Program-made: the position numbers and the translations under genes
Part shown: in pieces, positions 53,555 through 60,995 of the stretch
Layout of the letters: every line of letters begins with the position of its first letter
How positions within the stretch are numbered: the first letter of the stretch is position 1
From: Natrinema salinisoli
GTDB lineage: Archaea > Halobacteriota > Halobacteria > Halobacteriales > Natrialbaceae
Reading direction: 5' to 3'
NCBI RefSeq assembly: GCF_020405205.1
Contig: NZ_CP084470.1
Location: 124,001-188,000, forward strand
Length of the DNA: 64,000 bases
The notes under the pieces: generated by a model
The model's input: only the letters and a program-made list of their open reading frames with translations
What the model was told of the DNA's origin: nothing
Database searches by the model: none

Positions 53555-54435
53555 CCTGGCGACAGGCTACCCGCGAGGAGATTTACGCCTACTACGCCGA
53601 GGAGTTCCCCCGGTATCTGGAGGACCTGCCAGAATTCATCACGGCGACTGGCCCGAAACAGTACGCCGTCGCCTTCCGAGAGTCCCACCCGGTTCGCAAA
53701 GACGATGTGCCGGCCAAGGACTTCATCCGGCGAGATACATGGCAAACAGATGCGTCGGGGGACCGAACGACGCCCGAGTTCGACGACTTCGAGGATGTCG
53801 TTGAGTTCATTCGACATCCAGCTCGCAACGACCCGCTGGGGCGGAGCGAGTTCGCGCTTGCTGACCCGGAGGTACTGGAGAAACCGGAGCCACGACCTGA
53901 CGCCGTCTACTATGCGCTGGATCACTGGGAACGGCCGTGGGTCCTCCTCGTCGACATCGACGCGAAAGAGATTGCCCGAGACCGGGCGGAGCAGCTGGTC
54001 CCGGCGGACGTCGACGACCCGGACGACGATGCGCTTCTCGACGCCGCGGGTATCCTCGACGCCGCTCCCGAGGGGTATCCGTACGCCTTCGAAGACGTCG
54101 ACCGCGCCATCGAGGACGGATTCGAGGTGCGCGACATCTTCGAAGACGATTTCGACGCCGAGGAGACGATGGTCGTGTACAGCGGACAGGGTGTCCACGT
54201 CTACCTGCTGGATACCGACCCGGCGCACCGATACGACGAGCAGAGTCGCGAGGTGTTGAACGACCTCCTGCTAGAGACGTACGACATCCCAATCGACCCC
54301 GTCGTGACGGCCGACCGCCGGCGTGTCGCCCGCCTGCCCTATTCACTTCACGCCGACGTCTGTAGTATCGTTCAACCCATCGAGAGCCCGGCGTTCGACG
54401 TTCGGTCGGCGACACCCGAGGTGATCGACGAATGA
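53551..54435 (+). CDS. PriS-like archaeal-eukaryotic primase (small subunit type)
   Basis: 294 residues. The AEP active site is visible in order: metal-binding D135 and D137 in VLLVDIDAKE, the nucleotide-binding VVYSGQGVHVYLLD with H216, and TADRRRVARLPYSLHADVCS. The last corresponds to PriS 'D-kRLiRlPgSLH'. The opening REEIYAYYAEEFPRYLEDLP also matches PriS N-termini. It is shorter than chromosomal PriS. Its start overlaps the coupling ATPase stop by 4 nt and its end overlaps the next gene by 4 nt, so it is expressed with the transfer genes. A role in complementary-strand synthesis after transfer or in element replication is inferred. Confidence 0.82.
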   Translation: MTWRQATREEIYAYYAEEFPRYLEDLPEFITATGPKQYAVAFRESHPVRKDDVPAKDFIRRDTWQTDASGDRTTPEFDDFEDVVEFIRHPARNDPLGRSEFALADPEVLEKPEPRPDAVYYALDHWERPWVLLVDIDAKEIARDRAEQLVPADVDDPDDDALLDAAGILDAAPEGYPYAFEDVDRAIEDGFEVRDIFEDDFDAEETMVVYSGQGVHVYLLDTDPAHRYDEQSREVLNDLLLETYDIPIDPVVTADRRRVARLPYSLHADVCSIVQPIESPAFDVRSATPEVIDE

Positions 54436-55928
54436 GTCCGAGTACGCCCACCGACGACGAAGACATGGCGTATCGAGTTGTGGCACTTCCGTTGGAGTAC
54501 GGGGATAGCCGCATCAACCAGCTGTTTACGCGTGGCTACAATCGATACATCGTCGACGGCGAGGACCAACCCGAGGACCTCGTGAACGACGTCGAGCGGT
54601 TCGGGACAGCGGCGTTCAAAGAGCAGGTTCGCGCCGACGCCGCCGAGGAGCCGTTCGTCGACGAACCGGGGACGCTCGCCGTGCTCGCGACGTTGAGCGC
54701 GATCTGTGTGAAAGAGCACCCGAAGTTCGAGCACGCGTCGCCACGGAACATCCAGGTGCTCTACGACATCCGGGAGCTGTACGTCAACAATCTCGCTTCC
54801 CTCATCCGCGGCCACGGCGATGGGGCGCTCCAGCAGGACATCGCCGAGGTGCTGTACAGCAAGGAGCCCGGGGAGGATGGCCCACATCCTGGTCGGGTCT
54901 GTACGGGCATCACAGAGATGCCGGAGTTCGGGGATGGCCTGTACCTCGAAATCCCGATGGCAGCGGCGTCACGCAAATGTCTCGTTCGGGAGGACGAGGC
55001 GTCGACGGGGAGTGACGATGGCGGGGAGATACTGACGCGAGTGAAAGACAACAATCTGTACGTCCCGGTCGGTGATTTCGACAGCAAGTATCGGGACTAT
55101 GCCGAGCGGGCGTTCAAGAAGCTCCTGCGGGTGCAAGAAGACGGCCTCTCCGACGACCAGCTGACGTGGCTGACCACGAACGAATCGGCGATCACGGAGC
55201 GGATTGATCGCTTCCTCGAGACCGCCCATCACGAGCGAATCTGGCGGAACTGGGACCGTGGGGAGCGAACAATCCGTGTCCTCCGGCGGGCCCTGAGTGA
55301 CGCGCCCGACGACGTCGCGCAAACGGGCGAGTTCCACACGGCGAAGGAACTCTATCGAGCGGTTGCGGCGTACGACGCCGAGGACGACTGGGAATCCTCT
55401 GTGACGGACTTGATCTCGAGTCCGAGCAGTCTCGCGAAGACGCTAGCCGACCACGAGTCCCACTCGGCAGTCACAATCGACCGCGACGGGCGCGTCAATA
55501 AGTACCGAATCGGGCGAGCCGGAACCGGCGCCGAACAGATCGAAGTGCGCGAGATCGAGGACCTCTTCGAACTCCCCTGTATGGCGAATATGGAGGAGCG
55601 ACTGCACGAGAAGAAGCCCGTCCGGAAGGACCTCTACAACTTCGCGCGGATGGTGATGTGGCTGCCGCAGTACCAGGACAGCAGTCTCGACGAGATCGTC
55701 GCGGACCTCAAGGACGTTTTCTCCCGGTGGCCGTGGTACGACGAGCAGGAGACCGAGTACCAAGTTCGCTACGAATTCTCGAACACGATCGACGGCGACA
55801 CGCCGTTGCCGATGAACTGCGATAACGACGATCTGCAGCGGTATTGCATCGGCCAAGACCAGTGTCCCTACTCGATCTGGGGCAGTCTCCCGTTCCCGGA
55901 TGAGATGTACGAGCAAGTGGACGAGTAG
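54432..55928 (+). CDS. PriL-like primase-associated protein with Fe-S cysteines
   Basis: 498 residues. The C-terminal 120 contain four cysteines spaced as in the PriL [4Fe-4S] domain: C383 in LFELPCMANMEERL, then C463, C472 and C478 in PMNCDNDDLQRYCIGQDQCP. The intervening helices (YNFARMVMWLPQYQDSSLDE) and YQVRYEF match PriL topology. The N-terminal 370 residues are helical, with no family recognised. Coupled by a 4-nt overlap to the PriS-like gene, it most likely forms the primase large subunit for it. Confidence 0.78.
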   Translation: MSPSTPTDDEDMAYRVVALPLEYGDSRINQLFTRGYNRYIVDGEDQPEDLVNDVERFGTAAFKEQVRADAAEEPFVDEPGTLAVLATLSAICVKEHPKFEHASPRNIQVLYDIRELYVNNLASLIRGHGDGALQQDIAEVLYSKEPGEDGPHPGRVCTGITEMPEFGDGLYLEIPMAAASRKCLVREDEASTGSDDGGEILTRVKDNNLYVPVGDFDSKYRDYAERAFKKLLRVQEDGLSDDQLTWLTTNESAITERIDRFLETAHHERIWRNWDRGERTIRVLRRALSDAPDDVAQTGEFHTAKELYRAVAAYDAEDDWESSVTDLISSPSSLAKTLADHESHSAVTIDRDGRVNKYRIGRAGTGAEQIEVREIEDLFELPCMANMEERLHEKKPVRKDLYNFARMVMWLPQYQDSSLDEIVADLKDVFSRWPWYDEQETEYQVRYEFSNTIDGDTPLPMNCDNDDLQRYCIGQDQCPYSIWGSLPFPDEMYEQVDE

Positions 55929-56497
55929 TCCGCCGGTCCCGCTGAGGAATTCTAAATCATAGTCTTCCCTCATATTTTCGAAAAATGTTTTGTAGACCAA
56001 AACCAACCTCTTCTGAATCCCCGTCGAGCAATTTTCAGCGTCTAAAACGGCCAGAATCGAGAGAATCGGGGGTGTTCTACGATTCGAAGTGCCGAGACGG
56101 AGGACCTCGAGGGACTCAGAAAAGGTGAAGTGGCGACCCTAAGGAATCCAAATACGGCTGGTATCACCTTCGTTACCCCGCCGTCGAGCAATTTCTGAAA
56201 CTACATCATTATCACGGAACTCGTCGAGGTACTTTCTACGCGCTCAAATCGGCCCGACGGATTTCTTCTGCAATTTGAGTCCGTTATTTTGGCTTGTATA
56301 TCGCGGTTTTCGTCCAAAGAAAGAGGCGATATGCAGTGTGCGAAGGCCGCCGGCTCTCTCAGGCCGAGGGGCCGTCACAGGGGGAGCGGAACTACAGAAG
56401 TATCAGATTTAGAGTATAGGTTGACCGGGTACGTTTCGGTAGTGTCTGTTGCCCCCGCGAGGGGGTGGCGGGGCGCATCACGTGCCCCCGATAGACG
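55929..56497. other. Intergenic region after the transfer/primase operon
   Basis: 569 bp with no supported gene. CGTCGAGCAATTT occurs at about 56023 and 56182 in direct orientation, and the first 100 bp are AT-rich (TTTTCGAAAAATGTTTTG). The end is GC-rich, with CCCCCGCGAGGGGG at about 56453. An operon terminator, an origin or a transfer site could lie here, but nothing diagnostic was recognised. Confidence 0.4.
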
Positions 56498-56938
56498 ATG
56501 GCTTCGGAACGACGCAGCGAAACACGAGCAGCGCATCAGGCAGGAACTACCCCTGACGGTGAGGCGCCGTGGGCAGATCTCGAGGTAATGATCCCGACCG
56601 ACCGGGATCACGCGTCGGTCGTCGCCCTCGTGGAGTGTGCTCTCGTCGAGCTCACGCACGAGGCCGTGGGCGCCGTCTTCGTCTCACAGCAGGTCGGGCG
56701 GTCGACGCGGACGCAGTACGTCGCCCGCGACGACGTCGGCGAGCAGTTCCAGAAACGGCGCTTCGACGACCGGCTGGGCTGGCACGAGACCACCGTCACC
56801 CGACGAACCGTTCGCGACGAGCTCATCACCCAGCTCACGCGGTCGCCTTCGACGCCGACGGAGCGGTCAGGTGAGGGAGCAGCCAGCGATCCAGACATCT
56901 TCGTCGTGAAGCCAGTTCGAGAGCTCCGAACGCCGTAG
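56498..56938 (+). CDS. Hypothetical protein of the mobile-element accessory region
   Basis: 146 residues, soluble and acidic, starting MASERRSETRAAHQAGTTPD. The central part (DLEVMIPTDRDHASVVALVE, VGAVFVSQQVGRSTRTQYVA, DDRLGWHETTVTRRTVRDEL) looks like an alpha/beta domain. No known family is recognised. It is flanked downstream by a strong inverted repeat. Confidence 0.6.
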   Translation: MASERRSETRAAHQAGTTPDGEAPWADLEVMIPTDRDHASVVALVECALVELTHEAVGAVFVSQQVGRSTRTQYVARDDVGEQFQKRRFDDRLGWHETTVTRRTVRDELITQLTRSPSTPTERSGEGAASDPDIFVVKPVRELRTP

Positions 56939-56947
56939 CGGCTAGGC

Positions 56948-56989
56948 TTAACCAACATTCCCGGCCGATACCGGCACGGTGTTGGTTAA
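56948..56989. repeat. Inverted repeat TTAACCAACA / TGTTGGTTAA
   Basis: The 10-bp arms (56948-56957 and 56980-56989) are exact complements. They enclose a 22-bp spacer that contains its own CCGG-rich palindrome (CCGGCCGATACCGG). It is in a gene-free gap and could be a terminator, an operator or an element-specific replication/transfer site. Confidence 0.6.
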
Positions 56990-57155
56990 CGCTGGGGTTG
57001 GATCCACTCCCTCGCCCCACCCACCGCCCGACTCCTCGAGTGAATGAATCCTGGCGGTCGGGCGATCCGAGGAAGTACCGAATCTGTACGCCATGAGTTG
57101 TTTGTCGGCGCCGGGAGGCGTGCAGCGCGCGACAGCGTGCGCTGCGTGACTCACC

Positions 57156-57446
57156 ATGCCTGGTCCCGATCTTCACGACGACACGAGTACCGACTACGAA
57201 CAGTTCGAGAAAGAACATCTCGCCCAGGACCGCGACGCCATCGGGGTCGACACGGTGAACGTCGACGACACGACGGCCCAACGCCTGGTCAGCGACCTCG
57301 TCGACGCGGACGTCGTCACTCCGGTTCCTGAAGACCAAGTTCTGGTTCACGAGCCGAGCGGCACCGCGTTCGACTCATCGACACAGTTGGCCGTCTTCTA
57401 CCGGGGCTGGACGGCCAGTCGCGACGCCGACGGAGAGGGCGAGTGA
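57156..57446 (+). CDS. Small acidic hypothetical protein
   Basis: 96 residues, MPGPDLHDDTSTDYEQFEKE..., with a compact C-terminal half (AQRLVSDLVDADVVTPVPED, EPSGTAFDSSTQLAVFYRGW). No family was recognised. Its TGA overlaps the ATG of the following zinc-ribbon gene (TGATG), so the two are translated together. Its sequence suggests a cytoplasmic protein. Confidence 0.6.
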   Translation: MPGPDLHDDTSTDYEQFEKEHLAQDRDAIGVDTVNVDDTTAQRLVSDLVDADVVTPVPEDQVLVHEPSGTAFDSSTQLAVFYRGWTASRDADGEGE

Positions 57447-57781
57447 TGCAGCAGACGCTCACTGGCTGCGTGTTCTGCGACGCCCCGCCCGGTACCGACA
57501 CTGGCGAGGCGCACACATGGGGCCAGGACGAGCGGGTCACCCACCCGATCTGCGTCGACTGCGCGATTCAGACGGAGCCGGATTCCGACGAGTGCGATCA
57601 CGTCGTCTGTGACGGCTGTGGGCTGGTCGTCGACACGCTTGCGGCACTGACGCGGTTCCGGGTCGAACTGGGGCACCTGGAAGGCCCGTTGCAGCTTTGC
57701 GCTCGCTGTAGCCCGGGTGGGCTTGCGACGTACTGGACGCGTGAACTCGAGGAGCATCTCGTCGCGACGCCGGCAGAGTGA
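57446..57781 (+). CDS. Zinc-ribbon-like protein
   Basis: 111 residues with four CxxC or CxxC-like knuckles: GCVFCDAP, PICVDCAIQ, VVCDGCGLV and QLCARCSPG, enough for two zinc sites. No catalytic motif was found. ATG 57446 is used; a GTG one codon earlier is also possible. It is translationally coupled to the preceding small gene, and an operator-like inverted repeat follows directly after its stop. Confidence 0.65.
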   Translation: MQQTLTGCVFCDAPPGTDTGEAHTWGQDERVTHPICVDCAIQTEPDSDECDHVVCDGCGLVVDTLAALTRFRVELGHLEGPLQLCARCSPGGLATYWTRELEEHLVATPAE

Positions 57782-57792
57782 CCCCAACACTC

Positions 57793-57818
57793 ATTACTGT
57801 TTCGCTGTAAACTGTAAT
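57793..57818. promoter_or_regulatory. Inverted-repeat operator at the promoter of the regulator-PIN pair
   Basis: ATTACTGTTT (57793-57802) and AAACTGTAAT (57809-57818) form a 10-bp inverted repeat with one mismatched pair. The right arm ends 13 nt before the GTG start at 57831, covering the expected TATA/start region of a leaderless transcript. Self-repression by the winged-helix protein encoded next is likely. Confidence 0.55.
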
Positions 57819-57830
57819 CAAGACCGAACC

Positions 57831-58430
57831 GTGTCACGCACCTCAAACCGCGCCGACGGCGACATCGTCCAGGACTTCCTCTCAGTCGCTGACCTCCTCG
57901 AGGAGCCACAGCTCGCCCAGCTGTACGCGTACCTCGCTCGGGAGGGGGAGGCGACCGTCCAGGACGTGATGGACGACCTCGAACTCGCCCAGGGGACGGC
58001 CTATAGCTACGTCAACCGGCTGGTCGACGCCGGCGTCGTCGACGTCACCGACGACGAACAGCCACGCCGGTACGCTGCTCGGGAGATCGACCTAACCGTG
58101 ACGACGGCCGCGGGCGACCGCGAGTACACGATCACGCCGGCGCTGATCGACGCCGTCGGCCGCCGCGAGACGGACGCCGACATCGACACCTACATCGACC
58201 GCCACAGCGTCGCCGGCCTCGCGACCGCGCTCACCTACGCCGTCGCCCGTGAACGCGGCGACGTGACCCACCGGCTGATGGCGGAGGACCTGGACATCTC
58301 GCCGCTAGCTGCGGAGATGATCTTGCAGGCGCTCCGGCCCGTCGTCCACAAACATTACGACATTGAGGAGGCTGGGGCGGGACTCGACGAGTTGGACATC
58401 GACGACGGCGACGCGGCTGACGACGCGTGA
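57831..58430 (+). CDS. Winged-helix regulator, antitoxin-like partner of a PIN protein
   Basis: 199 residues from the GTG at 57831; the frame is open further upstream, but that part overlaps the zinc-ribbon gene and lacks protein character. A winged helix lies at about 20-80 (EPQLAQLYAYLAREGEATVQ, DLELAQGTAYSYVNRLVDAG), resembling TrmB/MarR-like domains. A second helical part (RHSVAGLATALTYAVARERG) follows, then an acidic tail. It overlaps the PIN gene by 4 nt (GTGA). Operator-like repeat upstream plus coupling to a predicted RNase suggest a toxin-antitoxin-like unit. Confidence 0.75.
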   Translation: MSRTSNRADGDIVQDFLSVADLLEEPQLAQLYAYLAREGEATVQDVMDDLELAQGTAYSYVNRLVDAGVVDVTDDEQPRRYAAREIDLTVTTAAGDREYTITPALIDAVGRRETDADIDTYIDRHSVAGLATALTYAVARERGDVTHRLMAEDLDISPLAAEMILQALRPVVHKHYDIEEAGAGLDELDIDDGDAADDA

Positions 58431-58936
58431 GCCGGCTCCACATCGCCGACACCGGTCTGTTCGTCGCGATGGGGCAGCCGTCGAACAGTCGCTACCAGGC
58501 AGTGCGGCGATTCGCCCGCCGGAACGACGTCACCTTCGTCCTGCCCGAACGGGTGTACGAGGAGTTGACCGTCGATGACCCTGACGTCGAGGCTCCACCT
58601 ATCGACGCTGCTATCGACGAGGGCTGGGCGACGGTTGCGGCGCCGCTCGAGTTCTCCGAGCCTGTCGTTTCCCGGGTGATGGACGGTGTCCAACGGTACA
58701 TCGCGAACGCTGACGACCGCCCTGCCGACGAGGTCGAGCGTGCCGACGCCGCCCTCGCAGCCCTGGCTGCCCAGTACCTCAGCGCGGGGACGACGACTGG
58801 CGTGTACATCTACACGACGGATATCGCCGCCGGCGAAGGGGCTGAAACCGTACTCGCAAGCGAGGGGTACGGTGACTCGGTGACGTTCGTGAACGGGTTC
58901 CGGTTTATCGAGGACCTGGTCGCCGGCAACAGCTGA
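58427..58936 (+). CDS. PIN-domain predicted ribonuclease
   Basis: 169 residues from a GTG start. The PIN-type acidic residues appear in order: IADTGLFVAMG, LPERVYEELT, ERADAALAALAAQYL and IYTTDIAAGEG, matching the D-E-D-D pattern of VapC-like nucleases. The fold ends with FVNGFRFIEDL. Such proteins cleave RNA in the cytoplasm and are often held inactive by the upstream gene product. Translational coupling with the winged-helix gene supports a functional pair. Confidence 0.72.
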   Translation: MSRLHIADTGLFVAMGQPSNSRYQAVRRFARRNDVTFVLPERVYEELTVDDPDVEAPPIDAAIDEGWATVAAPLEFSEPVVSRVMDGVQRYIANADDRPADEVERADAALAALAAQYLSAGTTTGVYIYTTDIAAGEGAETVLASEGYGDSVTFVNGFRFIEDLVAGNS

Positions 58937-59185
58937 CTGATTGCTAGTCTGATTCGGTGGGAGAGAACACTCGAAAGCCCTCGGCCGCTCGACGTCCCGC
59001 GACCGCCGCTGCGCGCCTCGTGCCTGCGGTGCTTGCGGGGCCGGGGGACGGCCGAGACGGCCTCGCCCTTTCTGAGTCCGCCAGGAGGCGGGTTGCTCCA
59101 CAGTCGATTTCGCATGGTAAGATTTCGGTCTGCAGCTGAGTCTACCACCATCAACTAATTCCAGCAACTGAGATATCCCCCCAAT

Positions 59186-59578
59186 ATGCCAAATGGAGGG
59201 CACCAACGACGGGCAGATGAGGAGGAACTGATTGACGCCGTCGAAGATGAGGGGTGGGAGTATTACGCTGATCCCCCAAACTGGATCGTTGAGAGCGCGA
59301 CAGCAGATGGTGTCGACCAGTCTGCTGGGTTTGACGCTGATCGGGAGGTCTATCAGGGAGACAACTATGTTTATCTCGCAGTTTCGTCCGTTCATGGTCG
59401 GGACATTCACGTGTTCTCACAGCAGAAATCGGAGTACTACGAAACCTCCTCCGAAGAGGGAGTGTGTCCCAACTGTCAGGCATATGTCCGTCGCTACGAC
59501 GAGGATGAATATCTCACGTGCCATCGCTGCGGGTGGCAGTATAAACCGTTGAAAGAGCGGCTTCGAAATCTCTTCTGA
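59186..59578 (+). CDS. Hypothetical protein with C-terminal zinc ribbon
   Basis: 130 residues. The C-terminus has VCPNCQAYVRRYDED and LTCHRCGWQYKPL, a two-knuckle zinc ribbon. The N-terminal part (LIDAVEDEGWEYYADPPNWI) is acidic, with no known fold assigned. Codons are more AT-rich than the neighbouring accessory genes. An in-frame ATG at 59186 follows an AGATATCC leader. Confidence 0.65.
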   Translation: MPNGGHQRRADEEELIDAVEDEGWEYYADPPNWIVESATADGVDQSAGFDADREVYQGDNYVYLAVSSVHGRDIHVFSQQKSEYYETSSEEGVCPNCQAYVRRYDEDEYLTCHRCGWQYKPLKERLRNLF

Positions 59579-59991
59579 CCGATTCTGATTCAGGTGTACG
59601 TACCGGCCCGCCCCGCTCGCCGCTGCCGCCCTCCGCGTCGCTCGCGACCGACCATTCCGGGCGGTCTGCCTGCAGTAGCGGGCGGACTGCCGGGCTAAAA
59701 TGGATGTGCCCTCGGCGCCAGCGCTTCACCCGTTCGGGTCCTGCGGACCGTGGTTGCGTCGCGGCGAACGGGGAATGCGCTGGCCGCTCGCTCCGGGCGG
59801 GTCGGCGCGCGGTGCTGGTTGGGGCCACCTCATGCAGGCGCGCTCTCGCTCGCGCCCAGTAGGGCGCTCGCGAAGGCGCGAGCGAGAGCGCGCAGATGGG
59901 TCTGTCGGTCGTTGTCGTCGGAAAACCGCGATGCTGGGACATCGCGGTGGTGGCGCGTGAGCGCCTTCAGTGGTACCTTGGTGAGATACCA
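59579..59991. other. GC-rich spacer with a long palindrome
   Basis: 413 bp, very GC-rich, with overlapping open frames on both strands that are Arg/Pro/Ser-rich and look non-coding. It includes the 19-bp inverted repeat at 59838-59893. This spacer precedes the OB-fold protein gene. Confidence 0.5.
59838..59893. repeat. Perfect 19-bp inverted repeat (GCGCGCTCTCGCTCGCGCC)
   Basis: The left arm 59838-59856 and right arm 59875-59893 are exact reverse complements separated by 18 bp. It could form a cruciform or a very stable RNA hairpin about 100 bp upstream of the ssDNA-binding-protein gene. A transfer origin, replication origin or attenuator are possibilities. Confidence 0.65.
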
Positions 59992-60891
59992 ATGTCCAGT
60001 AACAACGCTAGCGGAAAGGTCGTTACGGTCGATGAACAGGCATTCGAGAAGGCGGGCGAGCAGGCGGCCGATGAAGACGGCTTCCCGGTCGTCGACGAGA
60101 CGCCGGAGTTCGAGGCGGCAGTCGAGCAGGAGACGCAAGCAAAGGTGGATACGAACCACCCGGACGGGATCGCGGACACGAGTGAGGACCGGATTCACGG
60201 TGTCACCCTCGAACAGGAGGAGCGCATTCAGGCACGGGAAGCCGAACTCGAGCGCATCAGTGCCCAGGCCGAGTTCGGGACGCAGGACGGCCGGGAGCAG
60301 CGCACGCGCGAGATTGCCGCCCAAGGAAGCAAGCAACGCCGGCGGGAGTTCCAGAAGCGTGCCGCGAGCGTGGACCCGATGGCCGACCCCGAACGGGATG
60401 ATCCTCGAGCGGAACTCTCCCAGGATGAACTGGCGACAGTGAACACGGAGGCAGACCGACTCGCGACGCGGTTGGATGGCTGGTCGCGTGCGGCGATCAG
60501 TCGACGCCTGGCCGAAGCGGTCGTCGACGGCACGGACATGACGAGTGCAGTCGTCCGGATGTTCGAAGAGTTGCAGACGGCCCCGGGGGGCACCGTGCCC
60601 ATCGACGCCCTTGAGGAGGTCGATCGCGGCACGGTCACGATCGAAGGTCGTGTGAAGACCCTGTGGGAAAACTCCTCTCCCGCCATCCAGCAAGTCGGGC
60701 TGATCGCGGACGAGAGCGGGCAAACGAAGGTGACGATCTGGAAGGCATCGGACGCGCCGTGGATTGAGGAAGGCGAGAAGGTGCGCATTCACGAAGCGGC
60801 CACGAACTGGTACGAGGGCCGGATCTCGGTGGCCGTGACGGGGTGGAGCATCATCCACTTCCCGGAGCGCGGCCGCTGGTGGGAAGGATAG
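59992..60891 (+). CDS. OB-fold single-stranded DNA-binding (RPA-like) protein
   Basis: 299 residues from ATG 59992. The N-terminal half is charged and coiled (LEQEERIQAREAELERISAQ). The C-terminal third is an OB fold of the haloarchaeal RPA/SSB type: RGTVTIEGRVKTLWENSSPA, IQQVGLIADESGQTKVTIWK and EEGEKVRIHEAATNWYEGRI. It probably coats single-stranded DNA during transfer or replication, in keeping with the nearby primase pair. A T-run follows the gene. Upstream in-frame codons to 59896 lie in the palindromic spacer and are rejected. Confidence 0.78.
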   Translation: MSSNNASGKVVTVDEQAFEKAGEQAADEDGFPVVDETPEFEAAVEQETQAKVDTNHPDGIADTSEDRIHGVTLEQEERIQAREAELERISAQAEFGTQDGREQRTREIAAQGSKQRRREFQKRAASVDPMADPERDDPRAELSQDELATVNTEADRLATRLDGWSRAAISRRLAEAVVDGTDMTSAVVRMFEELQTAPGGTVPIDALEEVDRGTVTIEGRVKTLWENSSPAIQQVGLIADESGQTKVTIWKASDAPWIEEGEKVRIHEAATNWYEGRISVAVTGWSIIHFPERGRWWEG

Positions 60892-60909
60892 CCAGTCGAA
60901 GCAGCCTTC

Positions 60910-60915
60910 TTTTTT
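60910..60915 (+). terminator. Oligo-T terminator after the OB-fold gene
   Basis: CTTCTTTTTT begins 19 nt after the stop codon. Archaeal RNA polymerase stops at such T-runs without needing a strong hairpin. Confidence 0.5.
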
Positions 60916-60995
60916 GCTGTGTGCCGGACCGACCCAGGCCCCACCGCCCCACCCTCCGCTCCGTGCTCGCTTCGCTGCGCGCGCAGCCACGGCCC

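Noticed and set aside
59726-60442. Several overlapping frames in the GC-rich spacer and the start of the OB-fold gene
   Set aside because: They are Arg/Ser/Pro-rich and cross a perfect palindrome. Only the frame starting at 59992 has OB-fold content.
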